DNA from: Singulisphaera acidiphila DSM 18658
GTDB taxonomy: Bacteria; Planctomycetota; Planctomycetia; Isosphaerales; Isosphaeraceae
Length of the DNA stretch: 64,000 bases
Direction of reading: 5' to 3'
Assembly (NCBI RefSeq): GCF_000242455.2
Contig: NC_019892.1
Coordinates: 3,534,001-3,598,000 of the forward strand
Shown: one piece after another, positions 27,360 to 40,000 of the stretch
How positions within the stretch are numbered: the first letter of the stretch is position 1
Layout of the letters: each line of letters starts with the position of its first letter
Position numbers and translations under genes: made by a program
The notes under the pieces: generated by a model
What the model was told of the DNA's origin: nothing
Databases searched by the model: none
Seen by the model: the letters and a program-made list of their open reading frames with translations, nothing else

Positions 27360-27498
27360 GTCATCGGCGACGATCTGTCTTGGGAGAGCGCGCACCTCGA
27401 CCTTGGTCGAGGCTCAAAAGGTCTGAACCCGAAAGCCTCTCGAGCGAATCCTGGTCTGGATTCGTCGGGATGGGCTACGACTTGAAATGGAGTGTGTT

Positions 27499-29871
27499 GT
27501 GATCCGCGCCATCGCTGCGTTGACCCTCTCATTACTCACCGCGATCCCCTGCGCAACCCTGGCCGAGGACACCGTCCCGCCCCGTGAACCCTACGCGGAA
27601 GCCGCCAAAAGACTCGAGCAGTGGATCACCTCGGAGATCGATCAAAAGGAGATCCCGGGCCTGTCGATCGCCTTGGTCGACGACCAGCAAGTCGTCTGGG
27701 CCCGAGGCTTCGGCTTCGCCGATCCGCAACGACGCCTCCCCGCGTCGGCGGAAACGATTTATCGGGTCGGCTCGGTCTCCAAGCTCTTCACCGACATCGC
27801 CGTGATGCAGCTTGCCGAGCAAGGCTTACTCGACCTCGATGCGCCTGTTCAGAACTACCTGCCCGAGTTCGCTCCCAAGCAGACCTCGGGGAAGCCCATC
27901 ACGCTCCGGCAATTGATGTCCCACCGCTCGGGGCTCGTCCGCGAGTCGCCGGTCGGCAACTACTTCGACCCGACCGAGCCCACGCTCGTAGCGACGGTGA
28001 AGAGCCTGAACGAGACCGCACTCGTCTACCCCCCCGAGTTCAAAACGAAATACTCCAACGCAGGCATCGCGGTGGTGGGCCTCGTACTGGAACAGGTGGG
28101 AGGAGAGTCCTTCTCACAGGCCATGGAGCGCCGGCTGCTCGGGCCGCTCAAACTGGATCGGACCCGGTTTGAACCGACTGCCGAGATGAAGCCCCTCCTG
28201 GCCCAGGGGGTCATGTCGACCTTCGACGGCCGACCGTTCGCCGCGCCAACGTTTGCCCTCGGCACCGCACCGGCCGGTAACCTCTATTCGAACGTCCTCG
28301 ACCTTGGCCGGTTCCTCAGCACCCTGTTCGCCGACGGCAAAGGGCCGGACGGAGCCACGATCCTCAAGAGCGAAACGCTCCGGCAGATGATCGAGCCGCA
28401 ATTCTCGAAGGCCGGGGACAAGACGAAGTTCGGCTTCGGCTTCGCACTCGCCGAACTCGACGGACATCGTCGGATCGGCCACGGCGGGGCGGTTTACGGC
28501 TTCGCCACCGAAGTGGGTGCACTCCCCGACGAGAAGGTGGGGGTCGTCGTGATCGCAAACCGCGACTGCGCCAATGCCCTGACCAAACGGATTGCCGACA
28601 CCGCGTTGAAACTGATGCTCGCGGTGCGCGAGAGCAAGCCCTTGCCACCGCTCGAGTCCAGTTCTCCCATTTCCCCGGAACTCGCCCTGAGCCTTGAAGG
28701 GCGATACGCCAGCGGCGACAAAGGGGTCGACCTGCTCGCCCGCAACGGCAAACTCGACCTGACCCCTCGAGAAGGTGGGTCGCGGGCCGAACTGCGCACG
28801 GCAGGGGACCAACTCATCGTCGACGACCTGCTCGCTTATGGGGCCAAGATCCAACCCAAAGGGGATCAACTCATCATCGACGGGACCGCTCTGACGCGCC
28901 TGGCGGCGGCCAAGCCCGAGCCCTCACCCGACCGCTGGGCGGGGCTGATCGGCGAATACGGCTGGGATCACAACGTCCTCTACATCTATGAAAAGGACGG
29001 CAAGCTTCACGCCTTGATCGAGTGGTTCTTCTCGTACCCTCTCGAAGAGGTCTCCCCCGACCTCTTTCGCTTTCCCGACCGTGGACTCTACGATGGCGAA
29101 AGCCTGAAGTTCAGCCGGGACGAGAAGGGCCGAGCCAAAGAGGTCGTGGCGGCCGAAGTCCGCTTCCTGCGCCGGCCCATCGACGGCGAGGATGGCGCCA
29201 CCTTCCAGATCCAGCCCCTCCGACCGGTCGCCGAGCTGCGTGTCGAAGCCCTCGCCGCAAAGCCGCCACGCGAGGCCGGCGAGTTCCGCGCTCCGGAGTT
29301 GGTTGACATCACCACGATCGAGCCCACGATCAAGCTCGATATCCGCTACGCATCCACGAACAACTTCATGGGAACGCCTCTCTATTCCTCCGCGCGTTCC
29401 TTCATGCAACGGCCCGTCGCCGAGGCCCTCAAAAAAGTCCACCAGGCTCTCAAACCGCAAGGGTACGGGATCCTGATTCACGACTCATACCGCCCCTGGT
29501 ACGTCACAAAGATGTTCTGGGACGCAACGCCCGACCCCAGCAAAATCTTCGTCGCGAACCCCGCCAAGGGATCACGGCACAACCGTGGCTCCGCGATCGA
29601 CCTGACCCTCTACGACCTCGCCACCGGCAAGCCTGTGCCAATGGTCGGCGGCTACGACGAATTCTCCCAGCGCTCCTATCCCGACTATCCCGGCGGAACC
29701 TCCCTCCAACGCTGGCATCGTGAGTTGCTCCGCCACGCGATGGAAAAAGAAGGCTTTACCGTCAACATCAACGAGTGGTGGCACTTCGACCACAAGGACT
29801 GGAGCACTTACCCCATCCTCAACATCCCGTTCGAGAAAATCGAGCAGGGGCCGTCGCCTGCAAAAGATTAA
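27499..29871 (+). CDS. Fusion: beta-lactamase-family serine hydrolase + VanX-type D-Ala-D-Ala dipeptidase
   Basis: The GTG at 27499 is preferred: GGAG lies six bases upstream and the product opens with a signal peptide (AIAALTLSLLTAIPCATLA); ATG 27487 is an alternative. In 790 residues the N-terminal domain (about 30-375) has the serine hydrolase triad motifs SVSK (Ser92, Lys95), YSN (185-187) and HGG (328-330). A beta-rich linker follows (about 395-590). The C-terminal domain (about 600-785) is a peptidase M15D: SRHNRGSAID with zinc ligands His694 and Asp701, and EWWHFDH with Glu759 and His762. VanX enzymes cleave D-Ala-D-Ala. Both domains look catalytically complete. A periplasmic role in murein peptide turnover is inferred. 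Confidence 0.93.
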   Translation: MIRAIAALTLSLLTAIPCATLAEDTVPPREPYAEAAKRLEQWITSEIDQKEIPGLSIALVDDQQVVWARGFGFADPQRRLPASAETIYRVGSVSKLFTDIAVMQLAEQGLLDLDAPVQNYLPEFAPKQTSGKPITLRQLMSHRSGLVRESPVGNYFDPTEPTLVATVKSLNETALVYPPEFKTKYSNAGIAVVGLVLEQVGGESFSQAMERRLLGPLKLDRTRFEPTAEMKPLLAQGVMSTFDGRPFAAPTFALGTAPAGNLYSNVLDLGRFLSTLFADGKGPDGATILKSETLRQMIEPQFSKAGDKTKFGFGFALAELDGHRRIGHGGAVYGFATEVGALPDEKVGVVVIANRDCANALTKRIADTALKLMLAVRESKPLPPLESSSPISPELALSLEGRYASGDKGVDLLARNGKLDLTPREGGSRAELRTAGDQLIVDDLLAYGAKIQPKGDQLIIDGTALTRLAAAKPEPSPDRWAGLIGEYGWDHNVLYIYEKDGKLHALIEWFFSYPLEEVSPDLFRFPDRGLYDGESLKFSRDEKGRAKEVVAAEVRFLRRPIDGEDGATFQIQPLRPVAELRVEALAAKPPREAGEFRAPELVDITTIEPTIKLDIRYASTNNFMGTPLYSSARSFMQRPVAEALKKVHQALKPQGYGILIHDSYRPWYVTKMFWDATPDPSKIFVANPAKGSRHNRGSAIDLTLYDLATGKPVPMVGGYDEFSQRSYPDYPGGTSLQRWHRELLRHAMEKEGFTVNINEWWHFDHKDWSTYPILNIPFEKIEQGPSPAKD

Positions 29872-29968
29872 GGGCGACAAGAGTCATCCAGGCAAAACCA
29901 TCTCCATGCGATGGTTCATCGCAATCCCTGTGGGGCGAACGTCAAACAAGAGCCAAAAGCTGGCTCGG

Positions 29969-30060
29969 ACGGTCGCCCCTCCGGGGCTACAACACGTAAA
30001 CATGTCGAATATTCTCCAGGGGTTTCACCCCTGGCTATGAACGGTCGCCCCTCCGGGGCT
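29969..30060. repeat. Palindromic repeat cluster (two copies of one unit around a second hairpin)
   Basis: An identical 20-base unit occurs at 29969-29988 and 30041-30060; each contains the hairpin GCCCC-TCC-GGGGC. Between them, CCAGGGG (30016-30022) and CCCCTGG (30028-30034) form another hairpin with a five-base loop. The block lies between converging genes. It resembles the short GC-rich palindromic repeats dispersed in many bacterial genomes, and it may also end transcription. Confidence 0.8.
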
Positions 30061-30074
30061 GCAAACGGCTCACT

Positions 30075-31100
30075 TCAATCGGTCGCGAGCAGGGACAGAG
30101 CAACCCAACCGGTGGTCGAGAGGCGTTGGGCGTAGCTCTCGCCGCCGGTGGGACGAGTGGTCTCGGTCCAGCTCCCATCCTCAGCCTGGTTGGCCACGAG
30201 GTATCTCCGGCCCCCCTGGATGAAAGGGGTGATCTCGTTGGAGGGAGCAGGCCAGCGGCTCAGAGCAAGCAAGATCATCGCGGTATCAAACGCCTCGGGC
30301 GGGGAGTTCGAAAACGGCCCCCAACCGCCGTCCGACGACTGGCCTTTTCGGATCAGGTCGAGGCAGCGGACACGCAGGTCGGGCGAAACCTCATTCGGGT
30401 CCAACCCGATCAGGATCGCTGCCACGTCGAGGGTATTCTGCACGGGTCGAGCTTGCAGCCAACGCGCCGCCTGATGAATCGGGCCTGAGAAACGAGGGGA
30501 ATCGGCCGTGAGTAGCGTCCGTCGCGCCAGGGCGGTTGCGAGCGGTGCGCCATAGGTGGCGGGCGAACCGATCAAGGCGACTTCATCAATGTTCCAGGAA
30601 CCGTCGGACGCTTGGTCAACAACCAAACGATCCGCCGCATTCAAGAGCACGGATCGATCCCCAATCGCATTCGCGTCGACGGCCGCCGCCAGCGCATTGG
30701 CGAACTGGAGCCGTGCCAGACGCTTGTCGCTGAACGCGGCGTCGACCCCATTCTTGTCCCAACGCTCCGGTCGCGAGAGAAACGCAAGCGTCTCGCGGAG
30801 CGCGTCCTCGGGCAGCAGGGTGACGCCCCGCTTTTTGGCAGCGAGCAAGGCACGCGCAGCATCGCCGTTGTTATGGCAGGAGAAGCAATGATTCTCCCGG
30901 GACCACCGGGGGACCTCCGTCGCCAGGAAAGTCAGGACGCGGCGTTCGGCACGAGCCACACCGGGGTCGTCGGCCGCTCGAACAACCACGGGGCCGAATG
31001 GCAAAGTCGCCAGCACCACCCAAACCATGCCCCACATCGCATTCCATCGCAAGCAACAATAGCACACGCGCAAGATCCAAAGTTCACGCAATGATGCCAT
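30075..31100 (-). CDS. Exported terpene-cyclase-like (alpha/alpha toroid) protein with a CxxCH site
   Basis: The 341-residue protein starts at ATG 31100, inside the last codons of the DUF1501 gene upstream, with GAGG seven bases before it. A hydrophobic leader (MWGMVWVVLATLPFGPVVV) ends at RAAD. A heme-type CFSCH follows at 72-76. The rest is repeated helical hairpins with three QW-like motifs (DQASDGSW, GQSSDGGW, NQAEDGSW), the signature of prenyltransferase/squalene-cyclase toroids. The catalytic DxDD motif of squalene-hopene cyclases was not seen, so cyclisation is doubtful. Translational overlap ties it to PSD1/DUF1501 module 2. Confidence 0.8.
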   Translation of the reverse strand: MASLRELWILRVCYCCLRWNAMWGMVWVVLATLPFGPVVVRAADDPGVARAERRVLTFLATEVPRWSRENHCFSCHNNGDAARALLAAKKRGVTLLPEDALRETLAFLSRPERWDKNGVDAAFSDKRLARLQFANALAAAVDANAIGDRSVLLNAADRLVVDQASDGSWNIDEVALIGSPATYGAPLATALARRTLLTADSPRFSGPIHQAARWLQARPVQNTLDVAAILIGLDPNEVSPDLRVRCLDLIRKGQSSDGGWGPFSNSPPEAFDTAMILLALSRWPAPSNEITPFIQGGRRYLVANQAEDGSWTETTRPTGGESYAQRLSTTGWVALSLLATD

Positions 31101-32508
31101 GAACAACCTCGCCATGGACATCAGTCAGGCGGAAGTCGCGTCCGCTATAGCGGTAGGTGAGCCGTTCATGGTCCATGCCGAGGAGGTGGAGGATCGTGGC
31201 GTGGAGGTCATGGACATGGACCTTATCTTCAATCGCCACGAAGCCGAGCTCGTCGGTGGCCCCGTGGACATGGCCCCCTTTCACGCCGCCGCCAGCCAGC
31301 CACATGGTGAAGCCAAGGCTATGGTGGTCACGCCCTTTGGAGCCCTCGGAAGTGGGAGTCCGGCCGAACTCTCCGCCCCAGACGACAAGCGTGTCGTCGA
31401 GCAGGCCCCGCGACTTCAGGTCGGTCAAGAGGGCTGCGATCGGCTGGTCGCTCTTGGCGGCGTGGTCGCGGTGGTTCATGATGTCGGCGTGGTCGTCCCA
31501 GGGCTGGCCGTTGCCGTAGTAGACCTGGCTGATCCGAACGCCCCGCTCCGCGAGCCGGCGCGCGATCAGGCAGGCGTCGGCAAATTCGCCCTTGCCGTAC
31601 AAGGCGCGGGTTGCGGCCGACTCCTGGCTGATGTCGAACGCGTCCTGGGCCTCGAACTGCATCCGGAAGGCCATCTCTAATGATTCGATCCGGGCTTCGA
31701 GCTGCGGGTCACGGCCCCGGCCTTCGAGATGCTCGCCATTCATCTTCGCCAGCAGGTCGAGCTGACCGCGCTGGGCGGACCGGGTGAGGTTGCGGTTCCT
31801 CACGTTCGGGATGACGGCCTTGGGATCGAGGGACGCGTTATTGATATGCGTCCCCTGGAAGATCCCGGGCAAGAAGCTGTTACTCCAGAGTTGCGGCCCC
31901 ACGACCGGCTTGCCGGGGCAGAGGACGACGAAGCCGGGGAGGTTCTGGTTCTCAGTCCCCAAGCCGTAGGTCAGCCACGACCCCATACTCGGCCGGGTCG
32001 GCTGAATCTGTCCGGAATTCATCATCAGCAGGGCCGGTTCGTGGTTGGGCACGTCGGTCCGCATCGACCGGATCACGCAGATGTCATCGATCCGCTTGCC
32101 AACCTCCGGGTAGAGCTCGCTGACCTCGATTCCGCTCTGGCCATACTTCTGGAACGAGAAGGGGGACCCCATGAGGGTTCCGCCCCCCTTTCGGCCCGTC
32201 TTGATACCTTGGTTTGCCGGCTTGTCGCCATGATACTTGGTCAACTGCGGCTTCGGGTCAAACGTATCGACATGCGACGGGCCGCCGTTCATGAACAGGA
32301 AGATGACCCGCTTCGCCCTGGGCTCGAAGTGCGGCAGACGAGGCGCAAGCGGATTGGCCGCCGGCTCGTCGGCCATGACCCGGCTCAGCGCGCTCCCTTC
32401 GCCAGCCAAGACAGTCGCCAAGCCGAGGGCGCCAAACCCTCCTCCCATCTTCCGAAGCATGTCCCGACGCGAGAAGGAAGGATCGACCCCCTGGTTTCGC
32501 ATGTCCAT
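31084..32508 (-). CDS. DUF1501 protein, module 2
   Basis: The 474-residue protein has a Tat-type leader (FSRRDMLRKMGGGFGALGLATVLAG) and the DUF1501 marks VIFLFMNGGPSHVDTFDPKP, VIRSMRTDVPNHEPALLMMNSG, and GGEFGRTPTSEGSKGRDHH near the C terminus, plus DHERLTYRYSGRDFRLTD at the end. ATG 32508 lies four bases after GGAG; ATG 32502 has ideal spacing and is an alternative. The gene follows its PSD1 partner by 65 bases and overlaps the toroid gene by 17 bases. Confidence 0.93.
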   Translation of the reverse strand: MDMRNQGVDPSFSRRDMLRKMGGGFGALGLATVLAGEGSALSRVMADEPAANPLAPRLPHFEPRAKRVIFLFMNGGPSHVDTFDPKPQLTKYHGDKPANQGIKTGRKGGGTLMGSPFSFQKYGQSGIEVSELYPEVGKRIDDICVIRSMRTDVPNHEPALLMMNSGQIQPTRPSMGSWLTYGLGTENQNLPGFVVLCPGKPVVGPQLWSNSFLPGIFQGTHINNASLDPKAVIPNVRNRNLTRSAQRGQLDLLAKMNGEHLEGRGRDPQLEARIESLEMAFRMQFEAQDAFDISQESAATRALYGKGEFADACLIARRLAERGVRISQVYYGNGQPWDDHADIMNHRDHAAKSDQPIAALLTDLKSRGLLDDTLVVWGGEFGRTPTSEGSKGRDHHSLGFTMWLAGGGVKGGHVHGATDELGFVAIEDKVHVHDLHATILHLLGMDHERLTYRYSGRDFRLTDVHGEVVHGIIA

Positions 32509-32573
32509 GACTCCGTCGCCTAAAGAGCCCGTTGAGCCAGCGCGAGAATCCCAACGACGTGGATTCTCGCCCC

Positions 32574-35381
<2,808 letters not shown>

Positions 35382-35671
35382 GGGAAAGTTCCTCCAGACG
35401 CATTTTAGTCTGTGCCGAGGACTTCAATCACGGGCGGGGCGAAATCGGGCAGGGGGGTGAGCTTCTACCATCCGTGTGAAGGACGCTCACCTTTGAATTC
35501 GGCGATCGCAAGTACTTTCTATACCCGACGCAACCCCGATTTGCCAACAAAATGTTCGACGGTGTGACGGGTTCGGTTCCCGAGCTAGCGGTGGTCGCTC
35601 ACCTCCACCCGCCCGTACGAAATCGCCGTAGTACCCACCTCAAACTGTCGCTTCCGGGCAGAGCGTCTCGG

Positions 35672-37081
35672 TCAGGCGATCACATCCTTGACAACCTCGC
35701 CGCTGACGTCCGTGAGGCGGTAGTCTCGGCCGACGTGACGGAAGGTGAGCCGCTCGTGGTCGAGGCCGAGCAGGTGGAGGATCGTGGCGTGAAAGTCATG
35801 AACGTGGACACGGTCGCGGGCGACAGCCACGCCGTAGTCGTCGGTCGCTCCGTGGACGATCCCCCCTTTCACCCCGCCGCCGGCCAGCCATGACGAGAAG
35901 GCCTGGTGGTGGTGCTCGCGGCCGGCGTGGCCGGCCTGCTCATGGTAGGGGGTCCGGCCGAACTCGGTGGTCCAGACAACCAGGGTGTCTTCAAGCAAAC
36001 CGCGCTGCTTGAGATCGGTGAGGAGGCCGGCGATCGGGCGGTCAACCTTCTTCGCGAGACTGGCGTGGTCTTGCATATCGCCATGCGAGTCCCAGTTGCC
36101 CGACGAGCCGGTGTCGATCAACTCGACGAACCGCACCCCGCGCTCGGCGAGCCGGCGGGCGACAAGGCACTGCCAGCCGAACCCGGTCGTCTGCCCACGT
36201 TCGAGGCCGTAAAGGGCGAGAGTGGTATCCGACTCGCCCGAGAGGTCGAAGGCCTGGGGCGCTTCGTTCTGCATCCCGAAGGCCGTCTCGAACGAGCGAA
36301 TGCGAGCTTCGAGCGCGGCGTCGGCGGGGCGTTCCGCGAGGTGTCGGCGATCGGCCCGCGCGATCAGGTCAAGCTCGCGTTTCTGCCGAGCCTCGACCGA
36401 GATGAGGGGGCGGACATTGGGGATCGGTGTGGGGCCGGGGACGACCTGCGTTCCCTGGTGGCAGCCAGGGAGGAAGTCGGCGGCCCAGGTCTGCGTGCCG
36501 GCATAGGGCGCGGCGGGGGCGATGACCATGAACGACGGCAGGTTGCGATTCTCGGTGCCGAGGCCGTAGCTGACCCAGGCCCCAATGCTCGGCCGGGCAA
36601 AGGTGAACGACCCGGTATGCATGCCGAGCGTGCCTTCGTAGTGATTGGTGTGATCCGAAGACATCGACCGGACCACGCAAAGGTCGTCGGCACGGTCGCG
36701 GACGTGCGGGAAGAGGTCGCTAATCTCCGTGCCGCACCGACCGCCAGGCCGAAACTCCCAGTTCGGACGCTTGAAGAAGCGTTGAAACGCCCCCTTCTTG
36801 CCCTGCCAGTTATCGACCGTGATCGACTTGCCGTGCCCGGCCATCAGCAAGGGCTTGGGGTCGAACGAATCGACGTGGGAGACGCCGCCGGTCATGTAGA
36901 GAAAGATGACCCGCTTGGCCTTGGGCACGAAGTGGGGTGGCTGAGGCGCGAGCGGGTCGGCCGTGGAGGCAGCGGCCTGCTGCTCGGCGAGGAGGCCCGC
37001 CAAGGCGATCGCGCCGAAGCCTCCGGAGGCGCGGGCGAGGATTTCGCGGCGGGAGATCATGCGGTCGTAGGGTTCGCTCAC
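35672..37081 (-). CDS. DUF1501 protein, module 3
   Basis: The 469-residue protein carries a Tat-type leader (MISRREILARASGGFGAIALAGLLAEQQ) and the signatures VIFLYMTGGVSHVDSFDPKP, VVRSMSSDHTNHYEGTLGMHTG and TEFGRTPYHEQAGHAGREHHH, ending DHERLTFRHVGRDYRLTD. The usual GGPSH appears as GGVSH. The frame starts at GTG 37081; ATG 37060 would leave the Tat motif intact and is a credible alternative. It follows its PSD1 gene by only 13 bases, so the two are one transcription unit. Confidence 0.93.
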   Translation of the reverse strand: MSEPYDRMISRREILARASGGFGAIALAGLLAEQQAAASTADPLAPQPPHFVPKAKRVIFLYMTGGVSHVDSFDPKPLLMAGHGKSITVDNWQGKKGAFQRFFKRPNWEFRPGGRCGTEISDLFPHVRDRADDLCVVRSMSSDHTNHYEGTLGMHTGSFTFARPSIGAWVSYGLGTENRNLPSFMVIAPAAPYAGTQTWAADFLPGCHQGTQVVPGPTPIPNVRPLISVEARQKRELDLIARADRRHLAERPADAALEARIRSFETAFGMQNEAPQAFDLSGESDTTLALYGLERGQTTGFGWQCLVARRLAERGVRFVELIDTGSSGNWDSHGDMQDHASLAKKVDRPIAGLLTDLKQRGLLEDTLVVWTTEFGRTPYHEQAGHAGREHHHQAFSSWLAGGGVKGGIVHGATDDYGVAVARDRVHVHDFHATILHLLGLDHERLTFRHVGRDYRLTDVSGEVVKDVIA

Positions 37082-37094
37082 GGTAGGTCACCCG

Positions 37095-40000
37095 TCAATC
37101 GACGAAGAGGAATTCGTTCCGGGAGTAAAGCGTGCGGGCGAGAGCCGACCAGGCAAGGGCGTCGGCCTCCGGCGGGGCAACGTTTGAGGCCCCGAGGTCT
37201 TCACGCTCGGCGGCGAGGAAGGCGAGGGCATCCGCCTCATCGTCGGCCGACGGCGGCCGGGAGAGAGTCGTCTCGAAGGCGAGGCGAAGGCGTGCCCGAT
37301 CGTCCAGGTCGGCCGACGCGAGCCGGCGGCCGAGCGCCGCAGCCTGCCCGTGGACGAACGGGTCGTTCATGAAGAAAAGGGCCTGGGTGGGGACGGTCGT
37401 GGCCGACCGGTGCGGCGAGGACGAGTTGGGATCGGGGCCATCGAAGAGGGCGAGATACGGGTGCCGCTTGAGGCGCTGAGTCATCAGGTAGACGCTTCGC
37501 CGGTTCGACTCGTAGACAGCGGCGAAAGGGCTGTGCTGCGTGAACCCCCAGGTCTCGACGGGAGGGAACGGGTGCGGGCCGGCAGGGGTGGTGTCGAGCG
37601 TACCGGCGGTGAAAAGCATGGCGTCGCGGATCTCCTCGGCGTCGAGCCGGCGGCGGGGGAACCGCCCGAGCAAGTCCGGCGCGGAGTCACCCGCCCCGGC
37701 AGTCTGATAGACACTCGAAAGCATGATCAAACGGTGGAGCGATTTGACCGACCAGCCGCCGTTGATGAACCGGCGGGCGAGGTGGTCGAGCAACTCGGGG
37801 TGCGTGGGCGCGAGGCCCCGCCGGCCGAAGTCGTTCTCGGTGGCGACGAGGCCGCGACCAAAGTGGTGCTGCCAGACCCGGTTGACCATCACGCGGGAGG
37901 TCAGTGGATTGGTCGGCCGGGTCAGCCATTCGGCCAGGGCGAGCCGGCCGCTCCCCGAGTCGGGGGGCACGCGATCGCCGCCGAGGATCTGCAAGAACCG
38001 GCGCGGGACTTCGTCACCGGGCGTCGTCGGCTCGCCCCGTTTCTGAACGCGGGCGTCATGAGCGTTACCTTCGGTCACCCCGTAGGCCAAAGGAAAGGGG
38101 CCGGCCGTCTGGAGAGCGGTGCGGGCCTGCTCGGCGACGGCGCGGCGGGCGTCGAGATCGCCAAGCGCGGCCCTCAACGTGCCGACCTTGGTGTACGCCT
38201 CGATGGAACGGTCGGAGGCGCTCCCGGCCGACGGCTCATCGGGGGGCGGGAACGGGGCGTCGCTCACGGCGAGGTTATCGACGTCACTGGCCGGCTTGTG
38301 GCCGGGGATTTGACCGTAGCCGTCGATGAAGGTGCAGTCGAGGTTGCCGTCCCAGCCCGACGAGAACGCCTTGCCGGAGAACCGGGTCAGTTCGCCCGGC
38401 AGGCCGACCGTCCCCGAGTAGGTGCGGGCGTCGAGGTCGGCGACCACTTGCAGGTTGTACCAGACGCCTTCCCTCAACTCGCGGACCGGCTCGTGGGCGT
38501 CGCCCGACCGGACGAAGAACTGGTGGGCGTTGAAGTAAAGCTCGACGGCGGCCGACTGGCCCGGCCCGTGGCCGAGGTAGATCCTGTACGTCCCGTTCCC
38601 CCCCGAGGCGAAGCGGAAATCGAGGTTGTAGTAGACCCGGTCGTGAGTCTCGGGCTTACGGTTGACCGGGAGCGTCTGGACGATCGCGTTGTTGGCGGCA
38701 TTGTTGGGGAGCGAGATGCCCCGCGACCCCGTCGGATATACGTTGGTATAAGGACTCTGGGACGAGGCGGTCACCCGCGCCCCGTCGAAGTAGCCCCAGG
38801 GAATGCCCGGCCCCATCGCAATCTTCTGCGCCTCGAACGAACCGTCGATCCCGACGACCGCGCGGAACTCGGGCTCGATCGCGGCCTTGCGGGCGTCGAC
38901 CTCCTTGACCTCGGCGATAAGCCGGGCGAGGGTCTCGTCGTATGTCTTCTGCCTTGCGGCGGCCTCGGCGGGCGGCACCATTGGCACAAGATCGCGCGGA
39001 CGGTTCTTCTCCTCCGAGCCGGGGAAGGCGTAGCGGGTGCTGTCGAAAATCCCGTAGAGAGCATAGTAGTCGGCCGCCGAGATCGGGTCGAACTTGTGGT
39101 CGTGGCAGCGGGCACAGCCAAGGCTGAGACCGAGCACCGCCTGGCCGACCGTGTCGATCGTGTCCTGGATCGTCAGGTGCTGATAATTCTGCGGGTCGAA
39201 CCCGAACCGGCGTGAGGTCGCGATGAAACCGGTGGCCGTCACCAGCTCGGCGTGGTTGGCGGGGGTGGTCGCCGCGATCAAGTCCCCAGCGACCTGCTCG
39301 CGGATGAACTGGTCGTACGGCTTGTCATGGTTGAAGGCGTCGATCACGTAATCGCGATATAAGCGTGCTTCACGGATGGGGAAGTCGGCCGTTTCGCCCG
39401 CCGTGTCGGCGTAGCGGACGACGTCGAGCCAGTGCCGCCCCCAGCGCTCGCCATAGCGGGGGCTGGCGAGCAGGCGGTCGACGACCCGCGCGAACGCGTC
39501 GGGGGCGGGGTCGGCCACGAAGGCGGCGACCTCGGCGGGGGTCGGCGGCAGACCGATCAGGTCGAACGAAGCGCGGCGGATCAGGGTCCGGCGATCGACC
39601 TGGGGCGACGGCTTGAGGCTCGCCGTTTCGAGCCGGGCGAGAATGAAGGCGTCAATCTCGGTGCGAGGCCAGGCGCGGTCGGCAACCGCCGGGACGGGTG
39701 GGTCGACCACCGGCTGGAACGACCAGAACCGGCGGTCCTCGTCGGTGATTGCGCCCGAGCGGACGGCGACGGGGCGATCACCTCCAGGCCAGGGTGCACC
39801 CCGCTCAATCCAGAGCTTGAGGACACCGATTTGCTCGTCGGAGAGTTTCCGGGTGGGCGGCATGGCGAAGTCACCCTGGTGGTTGACCGCCTGCATTAAG
39901 AGGCTCTTTGCCGGGTCGCCGGGCACGATCGCCGGTCCGCTGTCACCGCCCTGGATCAGGGCCGACCGGGCGTCAAGCCGTAATCCCGACTCCTGCTTCT

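Noticed and set aside
35906..39215. Two long + strand open frames (488 and 621 codons)
   Set aside because: They lie entirely opposite the DUF1501 and PSD1 genes; the GC-rich third positions keep the antisense frame open. Their products lack any conserved motif.
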